NCBI GenBank assembly: GCA_014529385.2
Contig: CM043959.1
Span: forward strand, 11,935,309 to 11,999,308
From: Adiantum capillus-veneris
Lineage: Eukaryota; Streptophyta; Polypodiopsida; Polypodiales; Pteridaceae
DNA: 64,000 nt
Reading direction: 5' to 3'
The stretch's first letter is position 1. Every line of letters starts with the position of its first letter. The notes under the pieces are model-generated. The model had not been told where the DNA came from. It did not search any database and worked only from the letters and a program-made list of their open reading frames with translations. A program made the translations under genes and the position numbers. Of the stretch, positions 34,720 through 46,679 are shown piece by piece.

Positions 34720-37640
34720 TAAACCTCACCTTCTAATGCTCTCAAAGCACTAGCATATTCCACTCTAGTGTGACCTCATGAGCTTATTGTGGATATTTTA
34801 GCATGATAGCGTTGCCTCATGCAAGTGATTGAGACTTAACTAGGGCTAGAGCATAATAGCTCTAGGGAAAGTGGCTCAAATTTAAGTTCGAACCTCGCCT
34901 ACATATGCTATTGTAGCAAGTCTGGCTTAATGGCATCCTTGTGGCTACTTAGGGAAAGAGGCTTGAGCTTAAGTTCGAACCTTGCCTACATATGCTAATA
35001 TAGCAAGTTTGCCTTGAACTTAAGTTTGAGCCTCAACTGTATATGTTAGTTTAGCACTAGGGTGTACGATTAGCCTCATGACATCTGTGTGGCTACCAAT
35101 TCCAATATGCTCAAACTTAAGTTCGATCCTCACTTGCATATAGTAGAGTAGCACCATCATGTAGGGCTTGTTGCTACACGGGGCATAGAAGAACACCTTT
35201 AGGCTCGATCTTAAGTTCGAGCCTCAAGTGCATATTCTTTAGAACTAGGATGCAAGGCTTGCCTCCTAACATCCTTGTAGCTACCAATGGAAAGATCCTT
35301 GCTTGCTGTGTAGCCCTACTATGCAAGGGCACAGCCTCATGACATCCTTGTGGCTATCAAGGACATGGAAAAATATCTTTAAACTCAAGCTAAAGTTTGA
35401 GTATTTCATACTGTAGCGCTAGGGGGAAAGGTTAGCCTTGTGAAATCCTTATAGCTACTAAGGTCATAGAATAGCATCCTTGTGGAAAACAATAGGAAAA
35501 AGCTTGCACTTAAGTGTAGACCTTGCCTACAAATGTCAGTATAGCACTACGATGCATGTATAGCTTCATGACATCCATGTGGATACCAAAGGAAAATAAA
35601 AACAATTTGAGGCTCGAGCTTAAGTTCGAGCCTCAATTGTATAAGCTACTGTAGCACTAGGGAGTATGTCTAGACTCATCCTTTAGAGATACTAATTCCA
35701 AGTGGCTCGAACTTAAGTTTGATCCTCACTTGCGTAGGCTAGTGTAGCACTAGAATGCAAGCCTAATGCCATCCTTGTGGCTACCATGGGTATAGAATAG
35801 CACCTTAAGTTCAAGCCTCATTTTCATATGCTAGTGTAGCACTAGGATGCAAGGATTTCCTCATGACATCCTTGTGTCTACTAAGGGCAAGAGGCTCGAA
35901 CTTAAGTTTGAGCCTTGCCTACATATGCTAGTATAGCACTAGCATGAAAGTCTAGCTTCATGACATCCTTGTGGATACCAAGGGAACATAACAACACCTT
36001 TAGGTTCAAACTTAAGTTTAAGCCTCAATTGCATATGATATTGTAGCACCAATGTGTAAGGCTAGCCGAGGGATGGGAAAGAGGCTCGAACTTAAGTTCG
36101 AACCTCGCCTACATATGCTAGTATAGCAAGTCTAACCTAATGACATCCTTGTAAATACTTAGGGAAAGCGGCTCAAATTTAAGTTCGAACCTTGCCTGCA
36201 TATGCTATTGTAGGCTATCTTAATGACATCCTTGTGGCTACTTAGGGAAAGAGGCTCAAACTTAGGTTTGAACCTTGCCTACTTATGCTAACATATCAAG
36301 TCTAACTTAATGTCATCATTGTGTCTACTTAGGGAAAGCGGCTCAAATTTAAGTTCAAACCTTGCCTACATATGCTATTGTAGCAAGTCTGGCATAATGA
36401 CATCCTTGTGGCTACTTAGGGAAAGAGGCTCGATCTTAAGTTTGAACCTTGCCTACATATGCTAATATAGCAAGTCTGCCTTGAACTTAAGTTTGAGAAT
36501 CAACTGTATATGTTACTTTAGCACTAGGGTGTAAGGTTAGCCTCATGACATCTGTGTGGCTACCAATGCCAGTAGGCTCAAACTTAAGTTCGATCCTCAC
36601 TTGCATATACTAGAGTAGCACCAGCATGTAGGGCTTGTTGCTACCAAGGGCATAGAAGAACACCTTTAGGCTCGATCTTAAGTTTGACCCTCAAGTGCAT
36701 ATTCTTTAGCACTAGGATGCAAGGCTTGCCTCATGACATCCTTGTGGCTAGCCTTATTTGCATATGCTATTGTAGCACTAGGGTGTAAGACTAGCCGAGG
36801 GACATCCTTGTGGCTACCAGAGGCAAGAGGCTCGAGCTTAACTTCGAGCCTCACCTAGATATGCTAGTATAGCACTATCATGAAATGTTATTATAGATAT
36901 GTTAGTATACCAAAGGCATGAGGCTCGATCTTAAGTTCGAGCCTCAAGTGCATATTCTTTAGCACTAGGATGCAAGGCTTGCCTCATGACATCATTGTGG
37001 CTGGCCTTATTTGCATATTCTATTGTAGCACTAGGGTGTAAGGCTAGCCGAGGGACATCCTTGTGGCTACCAGAGGCAAGAGGCTCGAGCTTAAGTTCGA
37101 GCCTCACCTAGATATGTTAGTATAGCACTATCATGAAAATCTAGATTCACTAAGTCCTTTTAGGATTCATGCAAGAATAGAAAAACACTTAGGATTGAAC
37201 TTAAGTCTAGCCTCATGGCATCCTTTTGGTTACCAATGACAAGAGGCTCAAACTTAAGTTTGATCCCCACTTTCATATTTGAGTGTAGCACTATCATGGA
37301 AGGCTAGCTTGATGACATATTTGTGGCTATCAAGGGCATAGAATAGCACCTTTAGGCTCGATCTTAAGTTCGAGCCTCAAGTGCATCAGGGAATAAACAA
37401 TCACTTTTAGGCTCAAACTTAAGTTTGAGCTTCCTCTCCATATGCTAATGTAGCACTAGGGTGAATGCCTAGCCTCATGACATCCTTCTAGCTAGAAAAA
37501 TCATAGAGCTTCACTTTTAGGCTCAAATTTAATGTAGCACTAACTTGCAAGACTACTCTCATGACATCCTTGTGGCTAGCAAGGGTACAAAACAACATCT
37601 TTTGGCTCAAACTTAAGTTCGAGCCTCGCCTACACATGCT
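34720..37640 (+). repeat. Palindrome array II: over 20 units with core CTCGAACTTAAGTTCGAG
   Basis: About 2.9 kb of diverged tandem units, mostly 100-130 bp. Each unit has a palindrome close to GGCTCGAACTTAAGTTCGAG, then GCATATGCTA-type sequence, TAGCACTAGG, GCCTCATGACATCCTTGTGG and CTACCAAGGGCATAGAA. The best inverted repeats include 35607-35636 (30 bases, one pair mismatched), about 36920-36946 and 37080-37105. Hairpins with about 11-bp arms and almost no loop are possible. The array ends just before the plus-strand ParB-like gene. Confidence 0.85.
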
Positions 37641-37724
37641 AGTGTTTTTTTAAAATGTACTATTTAACTTAAACATATGCTACTTGTTTAGGTTCTAACA
37701 TTGTTCTTTTTGGTTGTTTCATGA

Positions 37725-40700
37725 ATGGAGGCTTCCAATGTACCAAGTATACTAGAGCAGGGTGCACAAGTCTTCACACTCGATGTTCTTGGAATGTCCA
37801 CTCATGCCAAAACTACTACTCCAAGAATAAAGGTTGACAAGACCTTTGAGTTAACAAAAGAAGAAGGAGTGAAGTGGTTTGTGGATACCTACGATACAGA
37901 TGCAAACTACAAAGGTGACATCCATCTATATTTGTCACAAGGTGATATGAAATATGGAGACATGGGGATTGTTGTGGGTGTCAAAGATGATGTGGATGCA
38001 ACAACAATGCCATGATTTGCATGTAATGTGCTACCTATTGGAGAGACCATAAAGGCAAAAAAGTTTTGCTTATTATTGGGCACTTTTCATGTAGCAGACA
38101 TGAATGGTATCAAACTAGGAAAAGAAAATTCTATTGTAAAATTAGGATTGAAGATCTCCAGCTTCACTAATCAAGAAGACTCGGGTGTGGACTGTGTGGA
38201 AGACCTACTGAAGGCAGTGAAACATGCAAAGCAAGTCTTGAGCTTACCAAAGAAGATTGTACCTGCAAAGAAACAAATAGGGGCACTACCTAAGAAAGTT
38301 GTGGAGAAGACAGGGAAAGCCATAGTTAGGAGTGCACTTGCAGCATCAAGAGGTGCCTGTGCAAGCGCTTCAACACATGTAGAGAAGATCACTGCCACCA
38401 TTAATTTAGAGGAGCAAGAAGGTTCACAAGGGCAAGATGCACAAGGACTCAGAAGAAAAAGAAAGGCAAAGGATGATTCTACTCTTGAGGAAGATCGACA
38501 AAAACTAGCAAAGAGGAAGATGAAAAAGAGTGCAGAAGAAAAAGAGGTTTCGGAAGAGGAGTTGATGGACATGGAAACTCCATCCGAAGATAACAAGGCA
38601 CTAACCTATTTAGAAATCAAGAAGGGATTCTATCCTTTTGGGATCAATGAAGTCTTTAGCATTGACGTGACAAGGTGTTTTCCTGCTCCATCAAACTATG
38701 TGTACAGAAGATTAAATCTAGATTGGGTCAGGATTTTGACTTTAGACTTCATTCAAGAACCAAAGCAAGAGGAGATACTAGCAATTTTGATGCCTTGTGA
38801 TCCTTCCAAAAAACATCCTCTTGACAAACTTGCCAAAGAGGATGTTCGCAATGTTGATTACTGGATCATCTCTGGACAACACTCCATTAGTGCTGCAAAA
38901 CGTTTGCAAGGTGCAAACATTGCAAAGGTTACCCCTCAATTGCGTCAACAATTCAAATATATACGATCAAAGATTATTCTCAATTGCCCACCAAAGATCT
39001 CTCGTGAAATCTCCAAAGATGCAAATCTATCTGTTGCAATGTCAATGCAAAAGGAGCCATTTCTTGACCAACTTATGCAAGCACGAGCACAGTGGCATGC
39101 AAATGGTTGTCCTTCTAAGCCACCACCTAGTGTCAACCAAACCAAGAAGGACTTTGAGGCTTGGAAGGTACTTGTTTGATTCTTTGAAAACATGGATGTG
39201 AGTCTATTTAATCAATATCTATTTGTAAACTAGAGTCTATCATAGGCTCAAGCAAGACCTGCATGTGCTCATTTAGAACTTAAATTGAGGTTTTAACTTA
39301 AGATTTAGTGTCACTTGCATATGAGGCTAAGCGAGGCTCGAACTTAAGTTTGAGCCCCACTTACATATACCCATGTATTTTGGACTTTGCCTAGATGTAT
39401 GTGAGCATATAAAGAAACAATTCAATCTAGCTAGGCTTGAACTTATTAAGTATATGTATCAATCCCACAAGTTAGAGCCTTGACAATATTGATGTTGGAA
39501 TTTTCAATTTTGCAGACCTTTGTTGAGACAACAGAGCACACACTTCAAAAAGGATTTGTCAAGACCGACTTGCATTTGCTTCTATGTGATGAGAAGATAT
39601 GGAAGAATTGGGTCAAGATCATGAGACAATATGCTCGAGGCTTGCTACCAAATACAAAGAGAGAAACAATTGACGAAGGTTCCAATGAAAATCCTAAATT
39701 TCTAACTATGAAGGGTGGTCAAATTCGACAAGCACCTGGCACAGCAACACTGGCACCTACATTGTTCAGGTGCATTTTAGGCCTCAAGAATAAAGAAGTT
39801 CTTGAACTACGAAATGCAATCCTAGACAAAACCATCTTGCTAAAGAAGAGCAAGCATACCCCTCATAGAATGGACATGGATGAGATGGCTTGGAAGCTAA
39901 AAACAAATCGAGTGTTGAAAGAAGCAATAATATCATTCTTCTTTGATTTGACAAGGGAAAATTTATCTTGGGAGCAAGTTTGTGAGAAGTACAAGCTAGG
40001 AGAGCATGAGTACAATCAAATGAGGAGCTATAGCCAGTACTATGTCAAGGACTCCCTCAACAGAGCAAAGAAGACTCCACCCTCACTTCCAAAACGTGTA
40101 ATAACTCTCCTCAATCATCTTTATAGAGCTAATATGGGCATAATATCTCAAGATGAGTCTATTCCATGGAGAATCAAGGGGGTGGGCTTTGATATGGGGA
40201 AGATCAAAGACTTTTGCAATACAAAGCACGTACCATTTCAATTGGTTGTCTTGGATCTTCATGGTACTAAAGAAAAGCTCTCTATAGATTTTTTTGCAAA
40301 TTTGGCACTCAATCTAAACACATTGAATGTACAATACGAATATGTGCTAGTGTGTTTCATTGATTTCATCAATATAGGAATGCTTGTTGAAGGAGTTTCT
40401 AGCCAGTCAACTAAGGTCCATATTGAATATGGAAATATCCAAGCAATAAGAGATGACTCATGGATAGATGGAACTGTGGACTCTACAATGGTTGTTCTTT
40501 TTGATAGATTTGAGGCTATTGACAAAGCTCATACAAAAAGAGTCTTTTTCTCAGGCTCTTGTGGCAAGGATCATGAATTTATTGATAGAAACTTCATTGA
40601 TGGCCTTATCACAGGGTTTTGTCATGAGCAAAGCTATGTGTTGGAAATTTTTTGCGGTGGAGTTGTGTTGGAGCAAAGCTTGTCAAAGAAGAGAAGGGAA

Positions 40701-41150
40701 ATCGCTCTATGTAAAGATGATTTTGAAGCAATGGAGTTAGAATCTCAATGCTCTAGTCTTTTGGAGAGCAATCCGTCCTTGCAGGAGTGGTGTGGTGCAA
40801 GTCAAGCATCACTTGCGAGACAAACAGTGGAGCTGGATGATAAAGAAAAAGAAGACCTTAACAATATTGACATCGATGAGCAACAAAGCAGTGGAGAGGA
40901 TGTTGATGGAAATGAAGACAACGATAACGTAGACAATACGGATGATAGTGAAGTTCAAGAAGCTACGAATTTTGATCATCAAGGGGGGGCAAACAATGTT
41001 GGATAAATGAGTCCAGTTGTGGATGTTGAGTGTGCAAAAGAAAATGATGAAGATAATGAGGATGATGATGCAGGCAATGAGGATGCACAAGAGGATGATA
41101 GAGCCCCTCAAGAAATTGTAGTAGCTGATCAAAAAGGTGCGAATGCTTCT
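37725..41150 (+). pseudogene. ParB-like / amino-methyltransferase-like protein, damaged
   Basis: Exon 1 runs 37725 to about 39168, with an in-frame TGA at 38013-38015. It has an N-terminal domain of unknown type, a Lys-rich charged linker (about 38.25-38.6 kb) and a ParB/Srx-like segment YWIISGQHSISAAKRL (about 38.86-38.91 kb), which fits the family's I-x-G-x-H-R-x-x-A motif except that Arg is Ser. An intron of about 345 bases contains the palindrome. Exon 2 (about 39516-41006) continues with VVLDLHG at the place of a DPPW motif and ends with VLEIFCGGVVLEQSL, like motif I (VLDxFxGxGT) of beta-order N6/N4 methyltransferases, then a very acidic tail that stays in frame past a TAA at 41004-41006. 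ParB-methyltransferase proteins are known from phages and plasmids. The motif IV change argues against activity. Confidence 0.55.
39240..39375 (+). repeat. Palindrome copy inside the intron of the ParB-like gene
   Basis: GGCTCGAACTTAAGTTTGAG near 39333-39352 with CATATG-type flanks, as in arrays I and II. A weaker copy precedes it near 39265-39300. Its presence in the intron shows that the repeat family spread within the element. Confidence 0.75.
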
Positions 41151-41339
41151 TAGAGTATTTTTGATACTAGGTTTAATGATGCATGCCATTATCATGTACC
41201 AACAGACTCCTAAAGTACAAAAAGGCAGGATAGTGTATTGAATTGATCAATTGTGATACTTTAGGTCCTTCAAACACTATTTTCTTAATACTATCTTGTG
41301 TCTTTATCTAAAAGTATGTCATTTTAATTATATTTAATT

Positions 41340-42640
41340 GTTGTTGTTTTAAAAAATGATGGGGGGGGATCAAACTTGAGTTTGAGCCATCACAAAGCAC
41401 ATGTCTTTATTTAAAGTGTCAATTCACAAAGCATAGGTAACATACAGATGTGTTTTAAGAGTAATAATTTTTGGTTTTGGTGAAACAATAATGAAGCATT
41501 ACCAAACACTAATGAGGCTCAAACTTAAGTTCAAGCCTAACAAGGAGAGATAGTGAAACACTTGTGTATGAACTTCAATAAAAAAAGTCATGGTGGCTGA
41601 GTTGTTCTAAGTGAGACTTGAACTTCCTTATCCTAGTGTAGCACTTGCATATGTTACGTGAAACTCATAATGTCTTTGTACCTAACAAGGCATTGAAATT
41701 TAGTTTGTAGGCTCGATCTTAAGTTTGAACCTTGCCTCCACATGTTAGTGTAGCACTACCATGTGAGGCCGAGCTCATGAGCACTACCATGTTATGCCAA
41801 TCTCAAGAGCATTGTAGTTATATAATCTTCCAAATAGCAATACTTATAGATCATGAAGTAAAAAGGATCATACCTTGAAAAATTCATAGTTAAGAGGTTT
41901 TTTGAATAGGCCCTAGATGTGCACAATATAATAATTTTATACATAGTGAATGCGTTGCGACTAGACATGGCTGGAGATTTAAGCCTTACACTTGAAATAT
42001 AAGCTTAAGGTTAAGACTTAAGCCTTAGGCATGAACTTAAGTTTGAGCCTCAAAAGTCCTTGTCATAGAATCCTACCTCAACAACAAAAGTCCTTGTCAT
42101 AGAATCCTACCTCAGTACTTCCAAGTGAAGCTCACAATTTCATATCCTATTATAGCAATTACATATGTTAAGAAAGAGAAAGAGTCATAATCTATAACAA
42201 GAAACTGAAATTTATTTTGTAGGATCGAACTTAAGTTCGAGCCTTGCCTTTGTATGTTAGTATAGCACTACCATATGAGTCCAGTCTCATGAGCATTGTA
42301 GCAAAAAAATGTTACAAATAACAAAATACTTATAGATTATGAAGAAAATTGGATGATACCTTGAAAAATTCATAGATAAGGGGTTTTATAAATAGGTCTT
42401 CAGTGCACATAGTATAAAAGGTTTTCACATAGTGAATGATGAAGACTAAAAAGGGCTTAGGACTTACATTTTAAACTTCAAACATAAGCATAAATTTTGA
42501 TACTTAAGTTTTAGGCTTGAAACAAAAGCCTAAACTTTGAGACTTAAGCCTTAGGCTGGAGCTTAAGATTAAGCCTCACTTTCAAATGTGCTTTAGGTAT
42601 CATTCTAAGCTAGCATTTTTGTGTTAATGTGCTAAATGGA
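41340..42640 (+). repeat. Palindrome array III with decayed gene-flank sequence
   Basis: Copies of the palindrome family occur near 41.37, 41.52, 41.71, 42.03 and 42.22 kb, and TTAAGCCTTAGGC-like variants at 41.98-42.57 kb. Two stretches repeat each other: about 41.70-41.95 kb and 42.21-42.45 kb share GCCTTGCCT, TAGCACTACCAT, CTTGAAAAATTCATAG and ATAGTGAATG. No coding signal. This is the putative intron or gap between the ParB-like gene and the HAD modules. Confidence 0.75.
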
Positions 42641-42751
42641 GCCTTTCTAGCATAAAACGTCTGGGTTAGATGATGGAAATGAAATGGATTCTATGGTTAT
42701 TGAAAATCCACTAGACTATTTTCTAAATTGGTTAAAATTTGGCTTTTTTCA

Positions 42752-44990
42752 TCTTTCAGATGAAGACAACAAAATAGAAGACGGAGATAACATATCTTAA
42801 GCAACACAAGTGCTACCCACCATTGTTGGAGAGACCGAGTTTCATAAAGGTGATCTTGTAGAGCACAAAAGTGATCTTGTAGAACAAACCTCTCAGGTGA
42901 TCTTGTAGAGCACAAAAGTGATCTTGTAGAACAAACCTCTCAAAAAAATTCAAATGTCATGACTAAAGAGAGCGAGAACATGCTATCTACAATTGGAGAG
43001 ACCAAGATTCATGAAAGTGACATTAGGAATAGTGAAGAGGAGATGGTGGTTGTAGAGAATCAAAGTGATTTTGTTGTGCAAAATTCTCCAAAACCTTCAC
43101 ACGACACTAACAACATGCCTCAAAGAGATGAGGATGTAGAGGGTAGTGAGAAGAAGGGTGAAGCCAATGAAGAGTTCCAAGCGACTCTTGCAACCAAGGA
43201 CATACAAGAAAAAACTGACAAAGGGACAGAAAAAGCGACACCAAATACAAACAAAGTCCAGAGCATTCAAGAAAGGGAGCAAGGGATTGAAGTTGGTGAG
43301 AAAAACAAAGGTACTTATTTGTCCAATGTGATTAGTATAGATATGGCCCTTTTTGGAAGATAATACAAAATTCTATTATGTTTTCTTTGCAGGTGAAATT
43401 GACATTCAAAATCAAGGATCCAGTGTGCCATAAGTAGACATCAACGTTGAGGAGCTATGTCCTGATGCACGAAAATGTAGGCCACTTGGAAGCTTATATT
43501 CTTTTGAGAGAGATGGAGATAAACTAGTCTTTCAATCTTTCCACATCAATAGAGAAATGCAATCACTTTTAGGAGACATCATTATAGATGATTATGGGAG
43601 TATGAGACGTAAATAAACGTGTGCAATTTACAATTGTGTGCTGCAAATATATGGTCCCTTGTTTTGAGATTTATAAGTGCAAAAACTTAAATTGTTATCA
43701 TTCTTTTGTATCGTATGCAGAAAATATTGCTCATGCAATCAGCATGAAGAAACATGCACTCATTCTTGATCTTAATGGAGTTTTACTCAACAAAGAAGAC
43801 AAGAGGCATCCATGTATAGATTGTGTCAAAATTGACCTTGGTCACACCACAATTGTTGTTCGCCCGGGTTGTTTTGAATTTTTGGATGAGATATGTCAGT
43901 ACTTTCATGTTGGTATTTGGTCCACCATGCTACAAAAGAATGTTTGCACTTATGTGAACACTCTTGAAAATCATGCACATAAAAAATATCATTTCTTTAT
44001 GGTATGGGGACAAGAAGATTGCTACATCCATAATGGGGATGGGGACAAGAAGATTGCTACATCCATAATCTTCGAAAAGTGTATAGACCGGATAAGCCTA
44101 ATGTTGAGGCTATGTTTAAGCCTTTGTTGAGGGTTTGGTATCAGTGCAGGAATTTATGCAGTACAAAGAATACATTGCTCATTGATGATAGCCCTTTCAA
44201 GGGATGTATTAACCCAAATGATAACTGCTTATATCCTGAAAGTTTTCAAGGGAGGCCTGGCTATCTTCTTTGCAATGAGCTTCTACCATACCTTTTAAAT
44301 CTAAATAATACAGATGACATTCGATCTGTTATTTCACTCAATCAGCTAGGACAATCTCCAATCACAGAGGTTCATGAACTATTTACAAAGTTTCAAGACA
44401 TTATGGAAGAATGGGGCATATTCAATGTCCAAGTTCTAAGGGAAGAACTTGACAACAATTCAGTCGAAGTGGAAAGCTCATCTTGTGCATCTTCACAGCT
44501 ACCATTATGGAAGAATGGGGCATATTCAATGTCCAAGTTCTAAGGGAAGAACTTGACAACAATTCAGTCGAAGTGGAAAGCTCATCTTGTGCATCTTCAC
44601 AGCTACCATTGTGCAATAACAAGTTAAGTTATGCTCAAGAAAGTAGAGGCAAGAAAGTAGTAAACTCCTTAAGCAAGGATCCAGCTAAGTTGGCATCCAA
44701 GTTTGGATGCCACTATTATCTTCAAACCAGCTGAACTTGTTAAAATTGTCTCACAAAACAAAAAATTTGAGTGATCAACATGCTATTGCTTATGCTACTA
44801 GCTTGGGGTATGGTCGTGGTCATTTCATTAGCGGAGTTGCAGCAAAAGCATACATATCAAAGCTACAAAAGGCCTACTTAAGCTTATGGGTAGGACTCAC
44901 TTTAGATTTATCAAAAAATATAAAAAATAAAATCAAATTTTTATCTAATCTAGCATATTTGTTATTGCAGGTGGAAGAAAACAACCAGTA
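42752..44990 (+). pseudogene. FCP1-like HAD phosphatase module 1, damaged by slippage duplications
   Basis: Charged, Glu/Lys-rich exons (42959-43318, with a donor after NKG-like sequence; next exon from about 43393) lead to an FCP1/NIF-type HAD domain. Motif I is LILDLNGVLL (about 43.76-43.79 kb), with Asn in the place of the second Asp of DxDxT, as in some plant relatives. Motif III is LLIDDSPFKG at about 44.18-44.21 kb. The FCP1 family acts on phosphoserine, typically in the RNA polymerase II tail. Three local duplications, with periods of 47 (42849-42942), 35 (44006-44069) and 104 bases (44400-44607), are not multiples of three and break the frame. A further exon to 44990 contains LGYGRGHFISGV. 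The loss of the motif I general acid makes catalysis doubtful. Confidence 0.6.
44400..44607 (+). repeat. Tandem duplication, period 104
   Basis: The sequence starting ATTATGGAAGAATGGGGCAT is present twice, at 44400-44503 and 44504-44607, almost without difference. It is recent and changes the frame of the HAD module. Confidence 0.95.
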
Positions 44991-45448
44991 AGGGCTTGGC
45001 GTACGCGTTGAATCAATCACCTGGAATGTTCACATACATCTAGAGTGGTGGAAATGTGTTAAGAAGATTTTGACCAAAACAATGTGTTGGGCTCTAGTAT
45101 TCCGGCCAAAACAATGTGTTGGGTCCAATTATTTGAACATGAACCAAATATGTACACGTTTATATTTCATCAACTAGATGTTATTCAGCCTTGGAAAAGA
45201 AGTCTCTCTTTTATCTTTGTGGTTGGAGCTCTTTGTGCAAGATTTCTTCTGTGTATTGAAGAAAAATATTTTCTTTTGTTGTCTTCTCAAGGTTTAAGTC
45301 TATATATATCATGGATAAAATAAATAATGTTGGTGCACAGTGTGTTAATTGAAAATAATATCTCTTCCATTGACCATCATGCCTTTTTTTTGGAACAGGA
45401 GATTTTGAAGCATATAAATTTGATTTCAAATGTACAAAGCATTTACTA

Positions 45449-46167
45449 TTGAGGTGGCACATGTCATTGAGGACTCATAGGCCTAGAAGGAAATTGATTC
45501 AACCACCCTCAGATACTATACGGAAACAAAGAAGAGTATTGATCCTTGAACTCAATGGTGTTTTACTTAAGACCATTGAAATGCAACATGGTGATGTATG
45601 TCCAAATTGGGGAAAACATATGCATCTCGTTGAAGAGAGTACAAATGTGTGGCATTTTATTCGCAAAGATGCATTCACTTTCCTTGATTTTTGCATGCAA
45701 TGGTTTGAGGTGTGGATTTGGAGCAATAAAAGATTGCAAAGGACTCGTCGTATTCTTGAGTTATGCTTTTCATAACACCATCAAAATTTAATGTCATAGC
45801 AGGACAGGCAGCATGCCAAAAGACACATCTTCTAATTGGATATCGATTTGTATACCACAAGAACTTGGATGTAGCATGGAGAATTTTTCATGATCTGGAT
45901 GGAAATAATACCTTAATTTTTGACGAGGCCCTTTACAGTGTAATGTGGAATATGCCCGGAACCTACTTGATTTTTCCAAAAATGTGGAATCAATCAAATG
46001 AAGAGCTTGAAAGTTTTTTGGAGAGAACAATCACTGCATGGTTACTTGGTTGGATCTATGCAAGGGACAAACGAGAGTATACTTGCAATATGTTGGTAAA
46101 TGAAGCAGCTTGTGATAGAGAAACCTTGTACGTATTGGAGCAATACATGAGAAAACGCAAAGTTTAA
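45449..46167 (+). pseudogene. FCP1-like HAD phosphatase module 2
   Basis: A second HAD-like domain: RRVLILELNGVLL in the motif I position (the nucleophile Asp replaced by Glu), FIRKDAFTFLDFCMQWFEVWIWSN matching the family's fold after motif I, then, in another frame from about 45763, NNTLIFDEALYS near motif III and the C-terminal part ending at 46167. A frameshift lies between 45.76 and 45.78 kb. The resemblance to module 1 (L-x-LNGVLL, RP/RK-x-FxFLD, VxIWS) suggests ancestral duplication. With Glu for the nucleophile, this module should be inactive or serve binding. Confidence 0.55.
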
Positions 46168-46679
46168 TGATGTATTTATAGTCATTGAGCCTCTTGACAT
46201 AGTATCATTTCCTCAGATGAGTTGTACAATACTTGGATCCATGTAAATATGTGAATTAGATTTTATTTTTTATCTTAGTGTTTCTAAACACCACACTATT
46301 TTGAGGTCCCTTCAATTCTAAAATTTGTTTTTGATTATTGTAGATTCTTTTTATGAGTGTTGATATAGACAATTCTTTAACGTTAATGTCTCAAATCTGA
46401 GCTACTGATTCAAAGAACTTTTTCTACATGAATAATGTAGTATAATGCAAATTGAGTTAGTGCCATGCTTCCCTCATTCTTTTGATGTCATTGTAGTTGA
46501 TGCATATAAGTATGTATATAAATACACATATCCCTATAGATATGTGTTAAGGGGTATATGAAACATAGAGTGTAACCGTGAATAGATGATAGCTCAAACT
46601 ACACAAAAATACTAAGTTTTTTTAATAGCGTCATAAGAAATGGGACTTGAATAATTCCCAAAATTCCTAAATAGGTCTT

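Larger units (their letters stand above)
28075..46650. mobile_element. Very large DNA element (about 18.5 kb) with DUF7869 transposase and ParB/HAD genes
   Basis: Three things tie this block together. A transposase gene (minus, 31811-28368) and a large cargo gene region (plus, 37725-46167) diverge from a common centre. The same 22-24 bp palindrome family occurs upstream of the transposase (31.95-32.77 kb), upstream of the cargo gene (34.7-37.64 kb) and in its introns (39.24-39.37 and 41.37-42.6 kb), and nowhere else that I saw. Retroelement ORF remnants of similar type flank both sides. I could not identify terminal inverted repeats or a target duplication with confidence, so the borders are inferred from gene and flank limits. 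All genes carry damage, so this copy is likely immobile unless helped in trans. Confidence 0.55.

Noticed and set aside
34720-37640. The palindrome array as a CRISPR array
   Set aside because: Repeats are diverged palindromes in units of varied length, in eukaryotic transposon DNA, with no cas-like genes.
28066-46620. CACTAGAGTG at 28.07 kb as a CACTA-type left end
   Set aside because: No matching right end with the same sequence was found; TAGTG near 46.27 and 46.46 kb lacks further similarity. A weak AGTGTTTTTG/AGTATTTTTG match at about 28074 and 46.61 kb is too short.
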